A stretch of 64,000 nt of DNA from Neisseria canis (GTDB lineage Bacteria; Pseudomonadota; Gammaproteobacteria; Burkholderiales; Neisseriaceae). Position numbers and translations under genes: made by a program. Location: NCBI RefSeq assembly GCF_900636765.1, contig NZ_LR134313.1, forward strand, positions 2,505,390-2,569,389, given 5' to 3'. The notes beneath the pieces were generated by a model. It worked only from the letters and a program-made list of their open reading frames with translations. It did not search any database and was not told the DNA's origin. This document shows positions 27,307 through 39,520 of this stretch, one piece after another. The number at the start of each line of letters is the position of its first letter. Position 1 is the first letter of the stretch.

Positions 27307-28108
27307 GAAAAAAATTCTTTTAATTGTTTCTTTAGGCTTGGCGTTATCAGGCTGCGCAACAAAAGGTGCAGCAGATAAAGATGCCCAGATTACCCAAGAT
27401 TGGACTGTCAACCAGCTCTACACCGAAGCGCAAGATGAGCTGAACAGCAATAATTATACGCGAGCCATCAAATTATATGAACTGCTGCAATCGCGATTTC
27501 CTAACGGTGTATATGCCCAGCAAGCCTTGCTGGATACGGCTTATGCGTATTATAAAGACGACGAGCGCGAGCGCGCGCTTTCCACCATCCAGCGCTTCCA
27601 GCACCTTTATCCCAACCATCCGCGCATGGATTATGTTCTCTATCTGAAAGGCTTGGTGCTGTTTAACGAAGACCAGTCTTTCTTCAACAAATTGGCCTCC
27701 CAAGACTGGTCAGACCGGGATCCGAAAGCCAACCGTGAAGCCTATTATGCTTTCGAAGAGCTTACCAAGCGCTTTCCCGAAAGCGAATATGTAGCGGATG
27801 CCACCGAGCGCATGGCTAAACTGGTTGATGCTCTGGCCGGCAACGAAATGGCTATCGCCCGCTACTACATTAACCGGGGCGCCTACCTTGCCGCCATCAA
27901 CCGTTCGCAAAAGATCATCGCGCAATACCAAAACACCCGCTTTGTGGAAGAAGCTTTGGCGATTATGATCACTTCTTACAAGAAGCTGAACAAACCCGAA
28001 TTGGCTGAAGACACGGCCCGCGTGCTGCAAACCAACTTCCCGCAAAGTCCATATCTAACGAAAGACTGGAAGCCCGACAGTATGCCCTGGTGGCGCTATT
28101 GGAAATAA
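27305..28108 (+). CDS. bamD: Outer membrane assembly lipoprotein BamD (ComL)
   Basis: This 267-residue lipoprotein (MKKILLIVSLGLALSGCAT, lipobox LSGC, Cys17) carries tetratricopeptide-like repeats from about residue 35: LYTEAQDELNSNNYTRAIKL, LLDTAYAYYKDDERERALS and further. BamD is an essential part of the BAM complex inserting outer membrane beta-barrels. In gonococcus the same protein (ComL) was linked to transformation competence. An AAGGAAA site lies before the ATG, inside the rluD coding sequence. The promoter must also lie within rluD. A DUS hairpin follows. Confidence 0.95.
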   Translation: MKKILLIVSLGLALSGCATKGAADKDAQITQDWTVNQLYTEAQDELNSNNYTRAIKLYELLQSRFPNGVYAQQALLDTAYAYYKDDERERALSTIQRFQHLYPNHPRMDYVLYLKGLVLFNEDQSFFNKLASQDWSDRDPKANREAYYAFEELTKRFPESEYVADATERMAKLVDALAGNEMAIARYYINRGAYLAAINRSQKIIAQYQNTRFVEEALAIMITSYKKLNKPELAEDTARVLQTNFPQSPYLTKDWKPDSMPWWRYWK

Positions 28109-28123
28109 GGTTCCAAAACAAAT

Positions 28124-28156
28124 ATGCCTGTCTGAAAACCTGTTTCAGACAGGCAT
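28124..28156. terminator. DUS-pair hairpin between bamD and ubiB
   Basis: A canonical pair lies between convergent genes and is usable as a terminator by both. Confidence 0.78.
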
Positions 28157-28179
28157 TGCTTTAATCTGCCGCACCCCAA

Positions 28180-29691
28180 TTATTTAAACAATAAAATCAA
28201 CACCAGTGCCACGGCGATCACACACAGCCAAAGATTCTGTTTTTGCTGGGTTTTAACCAAATGTATATAGGCATCGCGCATTTCCTGCTGCCGGGTTTCA
28301 TCCACCAGCATATTGATTTTCCGCGGCAGGCTGGGCAGGATTTGCGCCCAATCGGGCGCTTCGTTTTTCAGCGTGTTCAAAAATGCTTTAGGCCCGACCT
28401 GCTCCGCCATCCAACGGGTTAGGAAAGGTTTTGCCGTTGTCCATAAATCCAAATCAGGGTCAAGTTGGCGACCCAAGCCTTCGATATTCAACAGCGTTTT
28501 TTGCAGCAAAACAAGCTGGGGCTGGATTTCCACATTAAAGCGGCGGCTGGTTTCAAACAAGCGCATCAAAACCAAGCCGAACGAAATTTGCGATATGGGT
28601 TTATTAAAAATCGGTTCGCACACCGCACGCACGGCCGCTTCCAGCTCTTCCGCCCTCGTATCGGGCGGCACCCAGCCCGACTCGATATGCGCGGTTGCCA
28701 CGCGGTGGTAATCGCGATTGAAAAACGCCAGAAAGTTGATGGCTAGATAGCGCTTGTCATAATCAGTCAAGCTGCCGACAATGCCGAAATCAAGTGCGAT
28801 ATAGCGACCGTCATCAGCAACCAGAATATTGCCCGGGTGCATATCGGCATGGAAAAAACCGTGGCGGAAAACTTGTGTGAAAAAAATTTCCACACCGTAA
28901 CGCGCCAAACGGTGCAAATCGATACCTTTGGCTTTAAGACCCGCTATATCGGCCACCGGCGTGCCGTTCATCCACTCGATGGTGAGTACATCGCGGCTGC
29001 AATAATCGTAATACACTTGCGGCACGATCAGCATGGTGCTGTCTTTAAAATTGCGTCCGAGCTGGCTGGCATTGGCCGCTTCACGCATCAAATCCAATTC
29101 ATCGTGCAGATATTTGTCAAACTCATCCACCACTTCGCGCGGGCGCAGCCTTTTGCCGTCGGCAGACAAACGCTCAATCCAGCCAGCGCCAAAACGCAAC
29201 AAAGCCAAGTCTTGCTCAATCACGGGAGCAAGATTCGGGCGCAGCACCTTTACCGCAACCTGTTCGCCGCTGTGTAAACGCGCTTTATGCACTTGCGCAA
29301 CAGACGCACTGGCCACCGGCGTGGTGTCGAATTGAGCATAAAGCGCATCAATCGGTTTGCCTAACGATTGCTCGATTTGGCGGCACGACAATTCTGCATC
29401 AAAAGGCGGCACACGGTCTTGCAACTTGGAAAGCTCAGCTGCATAGTTGTGCGGAATCAAATCAGGTCGTGTAGAGAGCACTTGCCCGAATTTTACAAAT
29501 ACCGGCCCCAGGCTTTCCAATGCCAAGCGGAGGCGCACAGGCAACGCGGTATCTGCGTATTCGGACGACTTCGGCAGCTTGCGCAATAAGCCGCATATCC
29601 ATGTTTTGCCGGCAAGCGGCATCAGCAAATCTGCCAAGCCGTAGCGGTATACGGTTTTAGCCAAAGTGGTTGTGCGTTTAAGCCATTTCAT
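28180..29691 (-). CDS. ubiB: Ubiquinone biosynthesis kinase-like protein UbiB
   Basis: The 503-residue member of the atypical ABC1/ADCK kinase family has [14 protein letters not shown] near residue 72 (the KxGQ motif), ASVAQVHKA near 128, AVKVLRPN with the ATP-site lysine, and [11 protein letters not shown] and ALDFG for the catalytic and metal-binding residues. One C-terminal membrane helix is present ([17 protein letters not shown]). UbiB is needed for ubiquinone synthesis, probably by moving or presenting lipid intermediates at the inner membrane. It is monocistronic. Confidence 0.95.
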   Translation of the reverse strand: MKWLKRTTTLAKTVYRYGLADLLMPLAGKTWICGLLRKLPKSSEYADTALPVRLRLALESLGPVFVKFGQVLSTRPDLIPHNYAAELSKLQDRVPPFDAELSCRQIEQSLGKPIDALYAQFDTTPVASASVAQVHKARLHSGEQVAVKVLRPNLAPVIEQDLALLRFGAGWIERLSADGKRLRPREVVDEFDKYLHDELDLMREAANASQLGRNFKDSTMLIVPQVYYDYCSRDVLTIEWMNGTPVADIAGLKAKGIDLHRLARYGVEIFFTQVFRHGFFHADMHPGNILVADDGRYIALDFGIVGSLTDYDKRYLAINFLAFFNRDYHRVATAHIESGWVPPDTRAEELEAAVRAVCEPIFNKPISQISFGLVLMRLFETSRRFNVEIQPQLVLLQKTLLNIEGLGRQLDPDLDLWTTAKPFLTRWMAEQVGPKAFLNTLKNEAPDWAQILPSLPRKINMLVDETRQQEMRDAYIHLVKTQQKQNLWLCVIAVALVLILLFK

Positions 29692-29950
29692 AACAAATCA
29701 TCAGGCGGCATAACAAATAAGCTTATTTTTACAGCTTTAACAGCAATAAAGTTTATTTGTTATAAATCTTTAAAATCCTGCATCATCTCAATATCAAGAC
29801 GAGCACACATTCAGGCACTAGTATTAATCTGCTTTGATACACCCTAAACGGCTGACCCGCTCCAACGGGTCAGCCGCGCTATCAATCAGCAGAAAGCTTA
29901 CCGGTTCCAACCCGATGCATAAACTTCCCGCTTGGTTTTTCAGACAGGCA

Positions 29951-30679
29951 TCAGCGCTTGGCCAATCCTTTACGCTGCAAAAACGGCAATACATCCGGAC
30001 GCACTTCCTGACAAAGAGAATTGCGTACTTGCTGCGTAAAGTCCAAATCCAGATTACTGCGCTGTTTGTAATAATCTTTAACCTGCGTGTTATATGCTTC
30101 GTAAACCGCTTTATCCATGGGGCGGTAGCCGTTTTCTGTAACCACGCATTCGGCAGGCAGGCGCGGGCGCATCATGGGTTCTTGGGCAGGCCAACCCAAA
30201 GACATACCAAACAGCGGCACCACATTCTCGGGCAGATTCAATATTTCATTGGTCGCATTGATGTCGTCGCGCAAACAACCTATATACACGCCGCCCAAAC
30301 CGAGTGATTCTGCGGTAAGCATCACATTTTGCGCCATAATCCCGGCATCAATCGAACCCATCAGCGTCATCTCAGTCCAGTCTGTTTGAGCATCGGGCGC
30401 AATCTGTTTGTGTTTGGCAAAATCAATACAAAATACCAAAAATTCCGCGCAAGTTTCGATATAGTGTTGGTTGGCGCCTACTGCACGCAGCTTTTTGCGC
30501 ATTTCCATATCGGTAACGCGGATAATGTGTGCCGACTGCAAAAAGCTGGAGGTTGACGCCGCCTGCCCTGCCTTCAAAATGATTTCCAGCATTTCCGCCG
30601 GAATCGGTTCGCCCGTGTATTTGCGGATGGAGCGGTGGTTAAGCGCGGTTTGCAAGGCGGGTTTACTGGTAAATTCCAT
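29951..30679 (-). CDS. nfsA: Oxygen-insensitive NADPH nitroreductase, NfsA-like
   Basis: This 242-residue flavin reductase starts MEFTSKPALQTALNHRSIRKYT; the NHRSIRKY segment is the FMN-binding arginine motif. It also contains VMLTAESLGLGGVYIG near 125 and GMSLGWPAQEPMMRPRLP near 165, matching the NfsA/FRP subfamily. Members reduce nitro compounds, quinones or flavin with NADPH. I start at ATG 30679 behind an AGAGGAAC site. An in-frame upstream ATG at 30718 lies inside a 22-bp tandem duplication and is not needed. Confidence 0.88.
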   Translation of the reverse strand: MEFTSKPALQTALNHRSIRKYTGEPIPAEMLEIILKAGQAASTSSFLQSAHIIRVTDMEMRKKLRAVGANQHYIETCAEFLVFCIDFAKHKQIAPDAQTDWTEMTLMGSIDAGIMAQNVMLTAESLGLGGVYIGCLRDDINATNEILNLPENVVPLFGMSLGWPAQEPMMRPRLPAECVVTENGYRPMDKAVYEAYNTQVKDYYKQRSNLDLDFTQQVRNSLCQEVRPDVLPFLQRKGLAKR

Positions 30680-30693
30680 ATTTGGTTCCTCTT

Positions 30694-30737
30694 CATTAAA
30701 TGATGGTTTAAGACGCATTAAATGATGGTTTAAGACG
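30694..30737. repeat. 22-bp perfect tandem duplication upstream of nfsA
   Basis: The unit CATTAAATGATGGTTTAAGA plus CG occurs twice without a mismatch (30694-30715 and 30716-30737), 15 bases before the nfsA start codon. It extends the leader and creates a spurious in-frame ATG. Confidence 0.9.
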
Positions 30738-30807
30738 CGATCGATTATGGTTTTGCCGAATACTTTTTACTGTTTTCCAGACAGGCATTTGCTCGCTTAT
30801 CCGACCG

Positions 30808-31698
30808 CTACTTACACGTTCCACGTTGCAAATTGCCGTATTTCCCGACCACGCTTTGCACACCTTGGATATCAGCATCACTCAGGCCGCTGAAATAAAT
30901 CTGCATTTTGGCAATGCTCATGCTGCTCGATCCGCCGCTGCTCTGCTCGCGGATTTGGGCATTAAACCCCGCATTCTGCAAGCGCGACAAAGTGGCCTGC
31001 GCAGACTGCCTGTCTGAATAAATCCCAACCACAACGCCACCGCCGCCTATCGAGCCGTTGAACCCTTTCGATGTTACCTCGTCCAACACCGATTGCGCAT
31101 CGCCCTGCCCCGACACGGTAACCGTGTATTTCACGTTACGTTTGTCGCCGCCACCGTCTCTTTGCTCTACCTTGCGAGTGGCCGCATGCGGCCATTGCAC
31201 AAGTAAGCCTTTGATTCTATGGTAATCGTCTTCAGGAATGGTTACGGTAGCCGTGCGGCTGCAACGTGTATTCTGCGGCGCGGCCGGAGGCGGTGCAAAA
31301 GGGCTTTTTTCCGCTTCGCTTGTCTGATTCTGCGCCAGCTCGCGACGCGCTTTTTCCGCCGCTTCTTTTTTCAGCTTTTCGGTAAGCAGCTTTTTCTCCC
31401 GTTCCAAACGGGCTTTTTCTTCCGCTGCTTTCTGCTCGGCGGTTTTTTCTTTCGGCACATGGGTTTCATCTACGGCCGGTTCTTTTGCATCTGCTTTGTC
31501 ACCCGTTTTAATCCAAGAGGGCGGCGTCTCTTCGCGTTTTTGCACCAAAGCCGACTCGGGCACCTTCAATTCGTGCGAACCTTCCGCCACAAGTTCCTTG
31601 CCGCTATCCCCGCCCGTTTTCTTACTGATGTGGATATTGACCACGGCGCCGAAAACAATCACGTTCAATGCCACCAATACGGCAAATAACCATTTCAT
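30808..31698 (-). CDS. SPOR-domain membrane protein
   Basis: The 296-residue protein has a short cytoplasmic start and one membrane helix ([17 protein letters not shown], residues 4-20). A charged Lys/Glu/Ala-rich linker with coiled-coil character follows (about 60-130, [19 protein letters not shown]). A SPOR domain lies at about residues 215-280 ([33 protein letters not shown]). SPOR domains bind denuded septal glycan, so a role in cell division or separation is likely. Its ATG overlaps the birA-coaX stop (ATGA), making it third in the hldC-birA/coaX-SPOR unit. A canonical DUS is in the SPOR coding region (31008-31019). Confidence 0.85.
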   Translation of the reverse strand: MKWLFAVLVALNVIVFGAVVNIHISKKTGGDSGKELVAEGSHELKVPESALVQKREETPPSWIKTGDKADAKEPAVDETHVPKEKTAEQKAAEEKARLEREKKLLTEKLKKEAAEKARRELAQNQTSEAEKSPFAPPPAAPQNTRCSRTATVTIPEDDYHRIKGLLVQWPHAATRKVEQRDGGGDKRNVKYTVTVSGQGDAQSVLDEVTSKGFNGSIGGGGVVVGIYSDRQSAQATLSRLQNAGFNAQIREQSSGGSSSMSIAKMQIYFSGLSDADIQGVQSVVGKYGNLQRGTCK

Positions 31699-33434
31699 TC
31701 TTGTTCTACCCAGTTTAACAAACCGTAAATCACAAGATTATCTATGATTTTAACCGTGTTGTCTAAAACAAATGCCTGCGGCATGGCCTGCGCCACCCGC
31801 GCCGCGCCACCACCCGTCAACACAACATCCACGGGCTTGCCCGCCCCTGTTTTTTCCTTCAGGCGGGCATGCATCAGCAAGATGGAGCCGCACACTGCAT
31901 CCATCATCCCGCTGGCCAGCGCGTTGGGCGTGGTTGTGGGAAAAGGATACACTTTGCCCAGCGGGCGGTTAAGGTTGGCGGTTTTCTGCGCCATCGCCTC
32001 TTTCATTAAATGGAAACCCGGCATGATGGTGCCTCCCAAATAATGATCGTCTTCACTAAGCGCATCAATGGTTACAGCCGTGCCGCAACTCACCACCACA
32101 CAAGCGTTCTGCGTGAAACGGCGGCTGCCCAAAGCGTTGAACCAACGGTCTGCCCCGTGTTCGGCGGGGTTGCGGTAATGATTGCGGATACCCAGCCCTT
32201 GCGGCATAGAAGCCAGCCATTCAATCTGATTGGGAATTTGTTCCGCTACCTGCGCTTTCTTAACCGGGCCGCACACAGCCGAACCGACCACACGCATTTT
32301 ACCGCTGCCGTACTCCGCCCATTCCCTGCCCAGTTCCGATAAATCCCGATAAGGCGCATGGTTCAAATGCATAATGCGGCCGTTTTTCACCCAAGCCCAT
32401 TTCAGCTGGCTGTTTCCGCCGTCAAGAAGCAGAAATTCGGTGTCCGGGCTTTTCATCTCAGATTTGGCTTCGCCGCTTTGCCGCAAGCTGACCTCACCGC
32501 TCACTACTTCGCGCACACCTTCTTCAGTTTGCAACCGCAGCGCCCCATGCGGCCCGACACCTACCACCTTGCCTTCGCAAACAATCTGACCGTCGCTCAG
32601 CAAACACACTTCCTTCCCTTGATCACGGTGCGCAGCCTGATAATCTTCCACAAACGCGGCGAATCCGCGCTGCTCGAAAAGCGGCAACATCCGGTCAAGC
32701 TGCTGCAACACGGCAGCCAACACGGCGGATGCGCTTATCGGCGCTTTATTGCCTGTCTGAAAAAGCGCCTGCACCGACACCGCATTTTCTACATCTTTAG
32801 GCAGCACAAAATTAATGCCGATGCCGATTACCGCATAAGTTTTTCCCCCGCGCCTCACCGTTTCTATCAAAATACCGCCCAGTTTGCGCAAGCCTGCCAC
32901 CAAATCGTTCGGCCATTTAATCTCTGCCTGCACATCCAAACCCGCCAAACCTTTCTGGCAGGCTAAAGCCGTTAACAGCGCCAACGCACCTAAATCCGCC
33001 TGCTGCCTGTCAAACACCCAACACAGGCTGAACATCAAACATTCGCCTGTTTTACCTACCCATTTCCTGCCTTGCCGCCCGCGCCCTGCGCTTTGAAAAT
33101 GGGTTACCAACAAACGGCGGTGCATCTTTTCCGACTGATTCTTAATTTCTTCCAACAAAACATCATTGCTGGAAGTGCATTCGTGCAAAATGCCTGTCTG
33201 AAAACCCGGCGCGGCCTGCCGCAAAGCCGCTTCATCAAATACCGCCAGCGGACGCACCAACCGCCATTGCCCGTCGTGCTGGCGCAGCAAACCACGGATA
33301 TGCGGCGGCATTTGCTGCCACACACCATTTAACTGGTAAGGCTTCATGCCCGTGCGTCCGCACAGCTCAAAAACATGCCGCGGCAAACCATCGACCAATG
33401 CCGCCAGTAAAGCCCAATGCTGCTCCCGCATCAT
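31695..33434 (-). CDS. birA-coaX: Bifunctional biotin-protein ligase / type III pantothenate kinase
   Basis: This 579-residue fusion has an N-terminal winged-helix-like segment, then BirA catalytic motifs: [11 protein letters not shown] near residue 110, [19 protein letters not shown] near 180, and a C-terminal SH3-like part. From about residue 335 it is Coa[15 protein letters not shown] (phosphate-binding DxGNS), [10 protein letters not shown] and [11 protein letters not shown]. It joins biotin to acetyl-CoA carboxylase and phosphorylates pantothenate for CoA synthesis. The fusion is known in Neisseria. The frame extends to 33551, but ATG 33434, one base after the hldC stop and behind AGAGGAAAG, is preferred. 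Two canonical DUS copies lie inside the gene (near 32750 and 33190). Confidence 0.92.
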   Translation of the reverse strand: MMREQHWALLAALVDGLPRHVFELCGRTGMKPYQLNGVWQQMPPHIRGLLRQHDGQWRLVRPLAVFDEAALRQAAPGFQTGILHECTSSNDVLLEEIKNQSEKMHRRLLVTHFQSAGRGRQGRKWVGKTGECLMFSLCWVFDRQQADLGALALLTALACQKGLAGLDVQAEIKWPNDLVAGLRKLGGILIETVRRGGKTYAVIGIGINFVLPKDVENAVSVQALFQTGNKAPISASAVLAAVLQQLDRMLPLFEQRGFAAFVEDYQAAHRDQGKEVCLLSDGQIVCEGKVVGVGPHGALRLQTEEGVREVVSGEVSLRQSGEAKSEMKSPDTEFLLLDGGNSQLKWAWVKNGRIMHLNHAPYRDLSELGREWAEYGSGKMRVVGSAVCGPVKKAQVAEQIPNQIEWLASMPQGLGIRNHYRNPAEHGADRWFNALGSRRFTQNACVVVSCGTAVTIDALSEDDHYLGGTIMPGFHLMKEAMAQKTANLNRPLGKVYPFPTTTPNALASGMMDAVCGSILLMHARLKEKTGAGKPVDVVLTGGGAARVAQAMPQAFVLDNTVKIIDNLVIYGLLNWVEQE

Positions 33435-33435
33435 G

Positions 33436-33942
33436 TCAAACATCTTTCCTCTCGGCAGAACGGATTTTTTCCAAAGTTTGTGTTGTAGAAGTTTGGTGTA
33501 AAAAAGGAATCGAATAAACTTTTCCGCCCCGAGCGAGCGTTTCAGGCGCACCTACTATCTTGTCCACCGGCCAGTCGCCACCCTTAATCATAATATCGGG
33601 CTTGATTGCTTCAATCAGCTCCGCGGGCGTATCGCTGTCAAACCATGTAACCAAGTCGACACAGCCCAAAGCCGCCGCCACTGCCGCGCGGTTTTCCAAG
33701 CTGTTAATCGGCCGGTCGTCTCCTTTTCCCAGCCGCTTTATCGAAGCATCCGTGTTCAGAGCCAGCACCAAAGCTTCGCCGGTTTCTCTCGCTTGGGCAA
33801 GGTAAGTTACATGCCCTCGATGCAAAATATCAAAGCAGCCGTTTGTAAACACCAGCGGGCGGGGCAATTTGGCAATACGCTCCGCCACTTGCTCCGGCGG
33901 GCAGATTTTTTGCTCAAATTCGGGTAAGGGCCAGTTATTCAT
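33436..33942 (-). CDS. hldC: D-glycero-beta-D-manno-heptose 1-phosphate adenylyltransferase
   Basis: This 168-residue nucleotidyltransferase has [16 protein letters not shown] (HxGH-type motif in HRGH) near residue 33 and a C-terminal [13 protein letters not shown] segment matching the iSTTxxxxKI motif. The stand-alone form is RfaE2/HldC, which makes ADP-heptose for lipooligosaccharide inner core. ATG 33942 behind AAGGAACC is preferred over the upstream in-frame ATG at 33993. First gene of a tight unit with birA-coaX and the SPOR gene. Confidence 0.93.
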   Translation of the reverse strand: MNNWPLPEFEQKICPPEQVAERIAKLPRPLVFTNGCFDILHRGHVTYLAQARETGEALVLALNTDASIKRLGKGDDRPINSLENRAAVAAALGCVDLVTWFDSDTPAELIEAIKPDIMIKGGDWPVDKIVGAPETLARGGKVYSIPFLHQTSTTQTLEKIRSAERKDV

Positions 33943-34024
33943 AATACGGTTCCTTTTGTTTTGACACGGGATAATAATAAAATGTTGCCGCAATCATACC
34001 CAAGCAACAGGTTTTAGAAAAGGC

Positions 34025-34052
34025 AAAGCCCGCTCAACATTGAGCGGGCTTT
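34025..34052 (-). terminator. Terminator of the tRNA cluster
   Basis: A 12-bp GC-rich stem (AAAGCCCGCTCA / TGAGCGGGCTTT) with a four-base loop lies just downstream of tRNA-His on the minus strand. The following transcript sequence is T-rich. Confidence 0.8.
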
Positions 34053-34058
34053 GGAATT

Positions 34059-34135
34059 TGGGGTGGCTGATGGGGCTCGAACCCACGACAACCGGAATCA
34101 CAATCCGGGGCTCTACCAACTGAGCTACAGCCACC
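34059..34135 (-). tRNA. tRNA-His (GTG)
   Basis: The cloverleaf reads GGTGGCTGTAGCTCAGTTGG at the 5' end, with the extra G at -1 typical of tRNA-His. The anticodon loop contains GTG between a five-bp stem (CCGGA/TCCGG), the T-arm is GTGGGTTCGAGCCCCA, and CCA is encoded. It is third of three tRNAs on this strand. Confidence 0.95.
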
Positions 34136-34156
34136 ACAATTTAAACTGGTGAATTT

Positions 34157-34233
34157 TGGCACGCCCGACAGGAATCGAACCTGTAACCCCCGGCTTAGAA
34201 GGCCGGTGCTCTATCCGGTTGAGCTACGGGCGC
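34157..34233 (-). tRNA. tRNA-Arg (TCT)
   Basis: The anticodon loop CTTCTAA (anticodon TCT) sits in stem CCGGC/GCCGG, with T-arm ACAGGTTCGATTCCTGT and encoded CCA. The acceptor stem GCGCCCG/CGGGCGT ends in a G1-U72 wobble. It reads AGA and AGG codons. Confidence 0.95.
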
Positions 34234-34281
34234 TCTACCTTAATCCTATCGCGCATAAGCCTTTCAGGCTTGCTTATTTTC

Positions 34282-34359
34282 TGGTCGGGGCGGTGGGATT
34301 CGAACTCACGACCCCCTGTTCCCAAAACAGGTGCGCTAACCAGACTGCGCTACGCCCCG
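34282..34359 (-). tRNA. tRNA-Pro (TGG)
   Basis: The anticodon loop TTTGGGA (anticodon TGG) sits in stem CCTGT/ACAGG, with acceptor CGGGGCG/CGCCCCG, discriminator A and encoded CCA. The C1-G72 pair is normal for bacterial tRNA-Pro. First of the three tRNAs. Confidence 0.95.
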
Positions 34360-34570
34360 ACGAGAGGATGCAACTATACCCGAGCATCGGGACTTTAACA
34401 AGCATTTTTTGTAAAAACTTATCCTCAAACTCACATCGTTTTGTTTTTTCAAAATATCTTTTCAGACAGGCATTCATTAAAGTTAAACAAAAGATGCAAA
34501 ATTTTGCAAAAAATGCGACAATAACGCCGTTTAATTTCCACCCATTCAAATACACAGGCATTCTTCCATC

Positions 34571-35431
34571 ATGACAGCACAAATCATCGACGGCAAAAAA
34601 ATTTCGCAACAACGTTTATCCCTTGTAGAACAAAAAGTTTCCGAACGGAAAGCCCTGGGTTTACACACACCTTGTTTGGCCGTGGTTTTGGTTGGCAACG
34701 ACCCTGCCAGCGCCGTTTATGTGCGCAACAAAAAGCTGGCTTGCGAAAAAGTCGGTTTTGAATCACTTTCCTATGAATTGCCGGAAGACACTACCGAAGA
34801 AACCCTGCTCAAATTAGTGGACGATTTAAATGCCAATCCGAATGTCGACGGCATTCTGGTACAGCTTCCTCTTCCGCCTCAAATCAACAGCCAATCGGTT
34901 TTGGAACGCATCTTACCGCACAAAGACGTAGACGGTTTCCACCCTTATAACGTCGGCCGTCTCGTAGTGAAAATGCCGCTGATGCGCCCCTGCACACCCA
35001 AAGGCGTGATGACGCTGCTGGAAGCATACGGTATCGATGTGGTCGGAAAAAAAGCCGTTGTGGTGGGCGCATCCAATATTGTCGGCCGACCGCAGGCTTT
35101 AGAGCTACTGCTTGCCCGTGCCACGGTAACGGTTTGCCACAGCGCCACTCAAAATCTGGCGGAAGAAGTTGGTGCCGCCGATATTGTGGTGGCCGGCGTA
35201 GGCAAACCGAATTTCATCAAAGGCGAATGGATCAAGCCCGGCGCGGTTGTGATTGACGTGGGCATCAACCGCCAAAGCGACGGGCGTTTATGCGGCGATG
35301 TGGAATTTGAAAAAGCCAAAGAACGCGCCTCAATGATTACACCCGTTCCCGGCGGCGTCGGCCCGATGACAATCGCCACTTTGCTTGAAAACACGCTCCA
35401 TGCAGCCGAGCTGCACGACAAAACGGCATAA
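34571..35431 (+). CDS. folD: Methylenetetrahydrofolate dehydrogenase/cyclohydrolase FolD
   Basis: The 286-residue bifunctional folate enzyme has [14 protein letters not shown] near residue 54 with the catalytic Lys, [11 protein letters not shown] near 95, and the NADP-binding stretch [17 protein letters not shown] near 160. [18 protein letters not shown] lies near the C-terminus. It interconverts methylene-, methenyl- and formyl-tetrahydrofolate in the cytoplasm. Length equals the family norm. It follows the divergent tRNA cluster, so it has its own promoter in the ~200 bases between. Confidence 0.96.
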   Translation: MTAQIIDGKKISQQRLSLVEQKVSERKALGLHTPCLAVVLVGNDPASAVYVRNKKLACEKVGFESLSYELPEDTTEETLLKLVDDLNANPNVDGILVQLPLPPQINSQSVLERILPHKDVDGFHPYNVGRLVVKMPLMRPCTPKGVMTLLEAYGIDVVGKKAVVVGASNIVGRPQALELLLARATVTVCHSATQNLAEEVGAADIVVAGVGKPNFIKGEWIKPGAVVIDVGINRQSDGRLCGDVEFEKAKERASMITPVPGGVGPMTIATLLENTLHAAELHDKTA

Positions 35432-35462
35432 GCATTTCATTAACCGTAAAAATAACCGCAAC

Positions 35463-36164
35463 ATGAAATCGGAACACATTCTGCAAACCATACGCGCCCT
35501 CAATGTGATGCTTTCGCGCAAGCTGAAAGCGCCCTTCGGCGTGATGGGGGTTTATTGTGCGGATAAAACCCCGGAAGACATACCCTCTTCCGGCACTTAC
35601 TACCTGCTGGATAAAACCGGCATCACGCTGATTCAAAACAACAATGTGCGTGCGGAATACCGCCTCGGCCAGCGCTCTTTGCTCAATTTTTTTCTTGACC
35701 ATTGCCCTGAAGACAAGCGCCGCCAAGCCGCTATTCTGCTTTCTTATTCCCCGCTGTTCTGGCGCTTGAGATCCGCACTCAATATCCACGCCGGCACCAT
35801 ACCTCTCGGGCGCCTGCTGCAAAATATTGCCAGCACCGGTGCATTGGCCGCTCTGGTCATCACTTGGTTTGCCGCCCGCCAATCGCAACCAGAAGCCAAG
35901 CCTGTGGCTGTTTATATGAGCATCTGCTTTATCCTCGCCCTCAGCAGCATCGCGCGCATCGGCGATTGGTGGGACGACATCCGCGCGGGCATCAACCCGG
36001 GCATAGATTATGCCCGCCGCTTAGGCTTGGTGCTCGCGGGGCTGGTTCCTTTTTATTACTACGCCAACATTACCCACTCGTTACTGGAAAAGCCGCTGCA
36101 ATATACCTTGCTTTCAACCACCGCCGCAGCGGTGTGTATGTCTTTTTTCAGCAACCGCAATTGA
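35463..36164 (+). CDS. Hypothetical membrane protein
   Basis: The product is 233 residues from ATG 35463, about 30 bases after folD, so possibly co-transcribed. The N-terminal half is soluble (GVMGVYCADKTPEDIPSSG…YLLDKTGITLI…). The second half has about four hydrophobic segments (near residues 122-138, 150-166, 185-202 and 212-228). I recognise no family. A longer in-frame start at 35385 overlaps folD and is less likely. Inner-membrane location is predicted. Confidence 0.65.
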   Translation: MKSEHILQTIRALNVMLSRKLKAPFGVMGVYCADKTPEDIPSSGTYYLLDKTGITLIQNNNVRAEYRLGQRSLLNFFLDHCPEDKRRQAAILLSYSPLFWRLRSALNIHAGTIPLGRLLQNIASTGALAALVITWFAARQSQPEAKPVAVYMSICFILALSSIARIGDWWDDIRAGINPGIDYARRLGLVLAGLVPFYYYANITHSLLEKPLQYTLLSTTAAAVCMSFFSNRN

Positions 36165-36312
36165 GTGCATTTACTGAAAAGCGGCGCTGCCAAACACCCG
36201 TATACATTTTTGTTTTCAGACAGGCATTGCCCGCTGAATAATGAATACCGCAAACAACACCCGTTCTTTTGTTATACTAAACCTCTTTTTCCTTACCGAT
36301 AACATTCCAACC

Positions 36313-36885
36313 ATGCTGCTCAAACTCATCACCGACGCACGCAATGCCTTACTGCTGCGCTACAAACCCGCCGCAGAATACCGCTATGCACCTCCGGCAA
36401 TCATCGGCATTTTATTGCTGCTCGGTCTGCAAAACGCCGCGGCTTTCACGCCCCTCTTCGGCCGCGACGCTGCCGCCATCGTTTTTTCTCTGGTTTTTGT
36501 TACCGCAAAATGGCTGCTGCTCAGTTTGATCATGCAAACCATCTTACGCCCCGTAAACCGGGCCGGAAAAACTTCTTATTTCGGATTTATTCTGGCTACC
36601 GAAGCCTTATTGGCACCAGCACTTATCGTTTTGTATTACCCCGATTTAGCCGGAGTGGCGGTGTTTTGGCAGATTTGGTGTTTTTGGGCGCAGGCCGCCG
36701 GATTAATGTATCTGAGCCGGTCTAACGGAATAAAAGTATTGCTCGGCTACCTTTGTTATGCGATTGCCATGATTATTACGGCATCCGTTCTTATCGGCAT
36801 ATTCGTCGGCCTCGGTTTATTTGACCAAGCCGAATTGATGAAGCGCAGCCAAGAAATATTAAAAGCCGGCCAGCTCACCCCTTAA
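36313..36885 (+). CDS. Yip1-like inner membrane protein
   Basis: This 190-residue, very hydrophobic protein has about five membrane segments (near 23-42, 50-75, 88-112, 120-136 and 145-170) and a short amphipathic start, MLLKLITDARNALLLRYKP. The N-terminus and layout resemble bacterial Yip1-domain proteins, whose role is unknown. ATG 36313 is chosen over the in-frame ATG at 36241 because it starts this conserved-looking segment. Neither has a strong ribosome binding site. Confidence 0.6.
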   Translation: MLLKLITDARNALLLRYKPAAEYRYAPPAIIGILLLLGLQNAAAFTPLFGRDAAAIVFSLVFVTAKWLLLSLIMQTILRPVNRAGKTSYFGFILATEALLAPALIVLYYPDLAGVAVFWQIWCFWAQAAGLMYLSRSNGIKVLLGYLCYAIAMIITASVLIGIFVGLGLFDQAELMKRSQEILKAGQLTP

Positions 36886-36889
36886 GCAA

Positions 36890-36930
36890 ACAAATGCCTG
36901 TCTGAAAAATGTTTTCAGACAGGCATTTGT
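36890..36930. terminator. DUS-pair hairpin after the Yip1-like gene
   Basis: A 19-bp perfect stem (ACAAATGCCTGTCTGAAAA) with a three-base loop lies between convergent genes and would be a strong hairpin on either strand. Confidence 0.8.
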
Positions 36931-36944
36931 TTCACTTTAGCGCA

Positions 36945-38992
<2,048 letters not shown>

Positions 38993-39286
38993 TTATTTAA
39001 GGTCGGCAGCTGCTGCTTCAAAATTTCCGGCTTTAACCTGACTGGCTGCCGCACGCTCTTTATCCAAATCTTCCAACTTTTTTTGCCCTTCGGACACAGC
39101 CCGAAAATCTTCGCGCTCTTTTGCCATCTTGTCGGCTACCTGCTGGGCGGAAACGCCATTAGCCGAATGCTGCACTTGACTGATTCTCTGCCACTGCCCG
39201 TAAATAAAATACCCCAATGTCCCCAAAATTAAAACAATAATAACGGCCAAAACAGCACTATCAGGCAATTCCTGCTGAGTTTTCAT
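38993..39286 (-). CDS. Small single-pass membrane protein
   Basis: This 97-residue protein starts at ATG 39286 behind AGGAAA. One membrane helix (residues 10-29, SAVLAVIIVLILGTLGYFIYG) is followed by a charged, Ala/Glu/Lys-rich helical tail (about 40-97) with coiled-coil character. The orientation is probably N-in. No family is recognised. It is monocistronic, with a DUS hairpin behind it. Confidence 0.6.
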   Translation of the reverse strand: MKTQQELPDSAVLAVIIVLILGTLGYFIYGQWQRISQVQHSANGVSAQQVADKMAKEREDFRAVSEGQKKLEDLDKERAAASQVKAGNFEAAAADLK

Positions 39287-39520
39287 AAGTTGTTTTCCTG
39301 TAATATGTGTAGATAACATTATTGTTTATGTTTACTTTCTTCCTACTAAGCGCGCTATTTTATATCAAAACCATACTTATAGCGTATTAATTCCATAAAT
39401 TTTATCGAAACACTTAAAAAACCGTAGCTACTTGAAGATAAACGTGGTTATTTTAAGACAGTTATTCTACACAACTGTGTAAGTAATTGAACGGTATTTT
39501 GTATAAAAAAATAAGCATTG

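Noticed and set aside
34149..34574. Open frames across the tRNA cluster (start MARPTGIEPVTPG and similar)
   Set aside because: These are well-known spurious translations of tRNA genes. Three clear cloverleaves explain the region.
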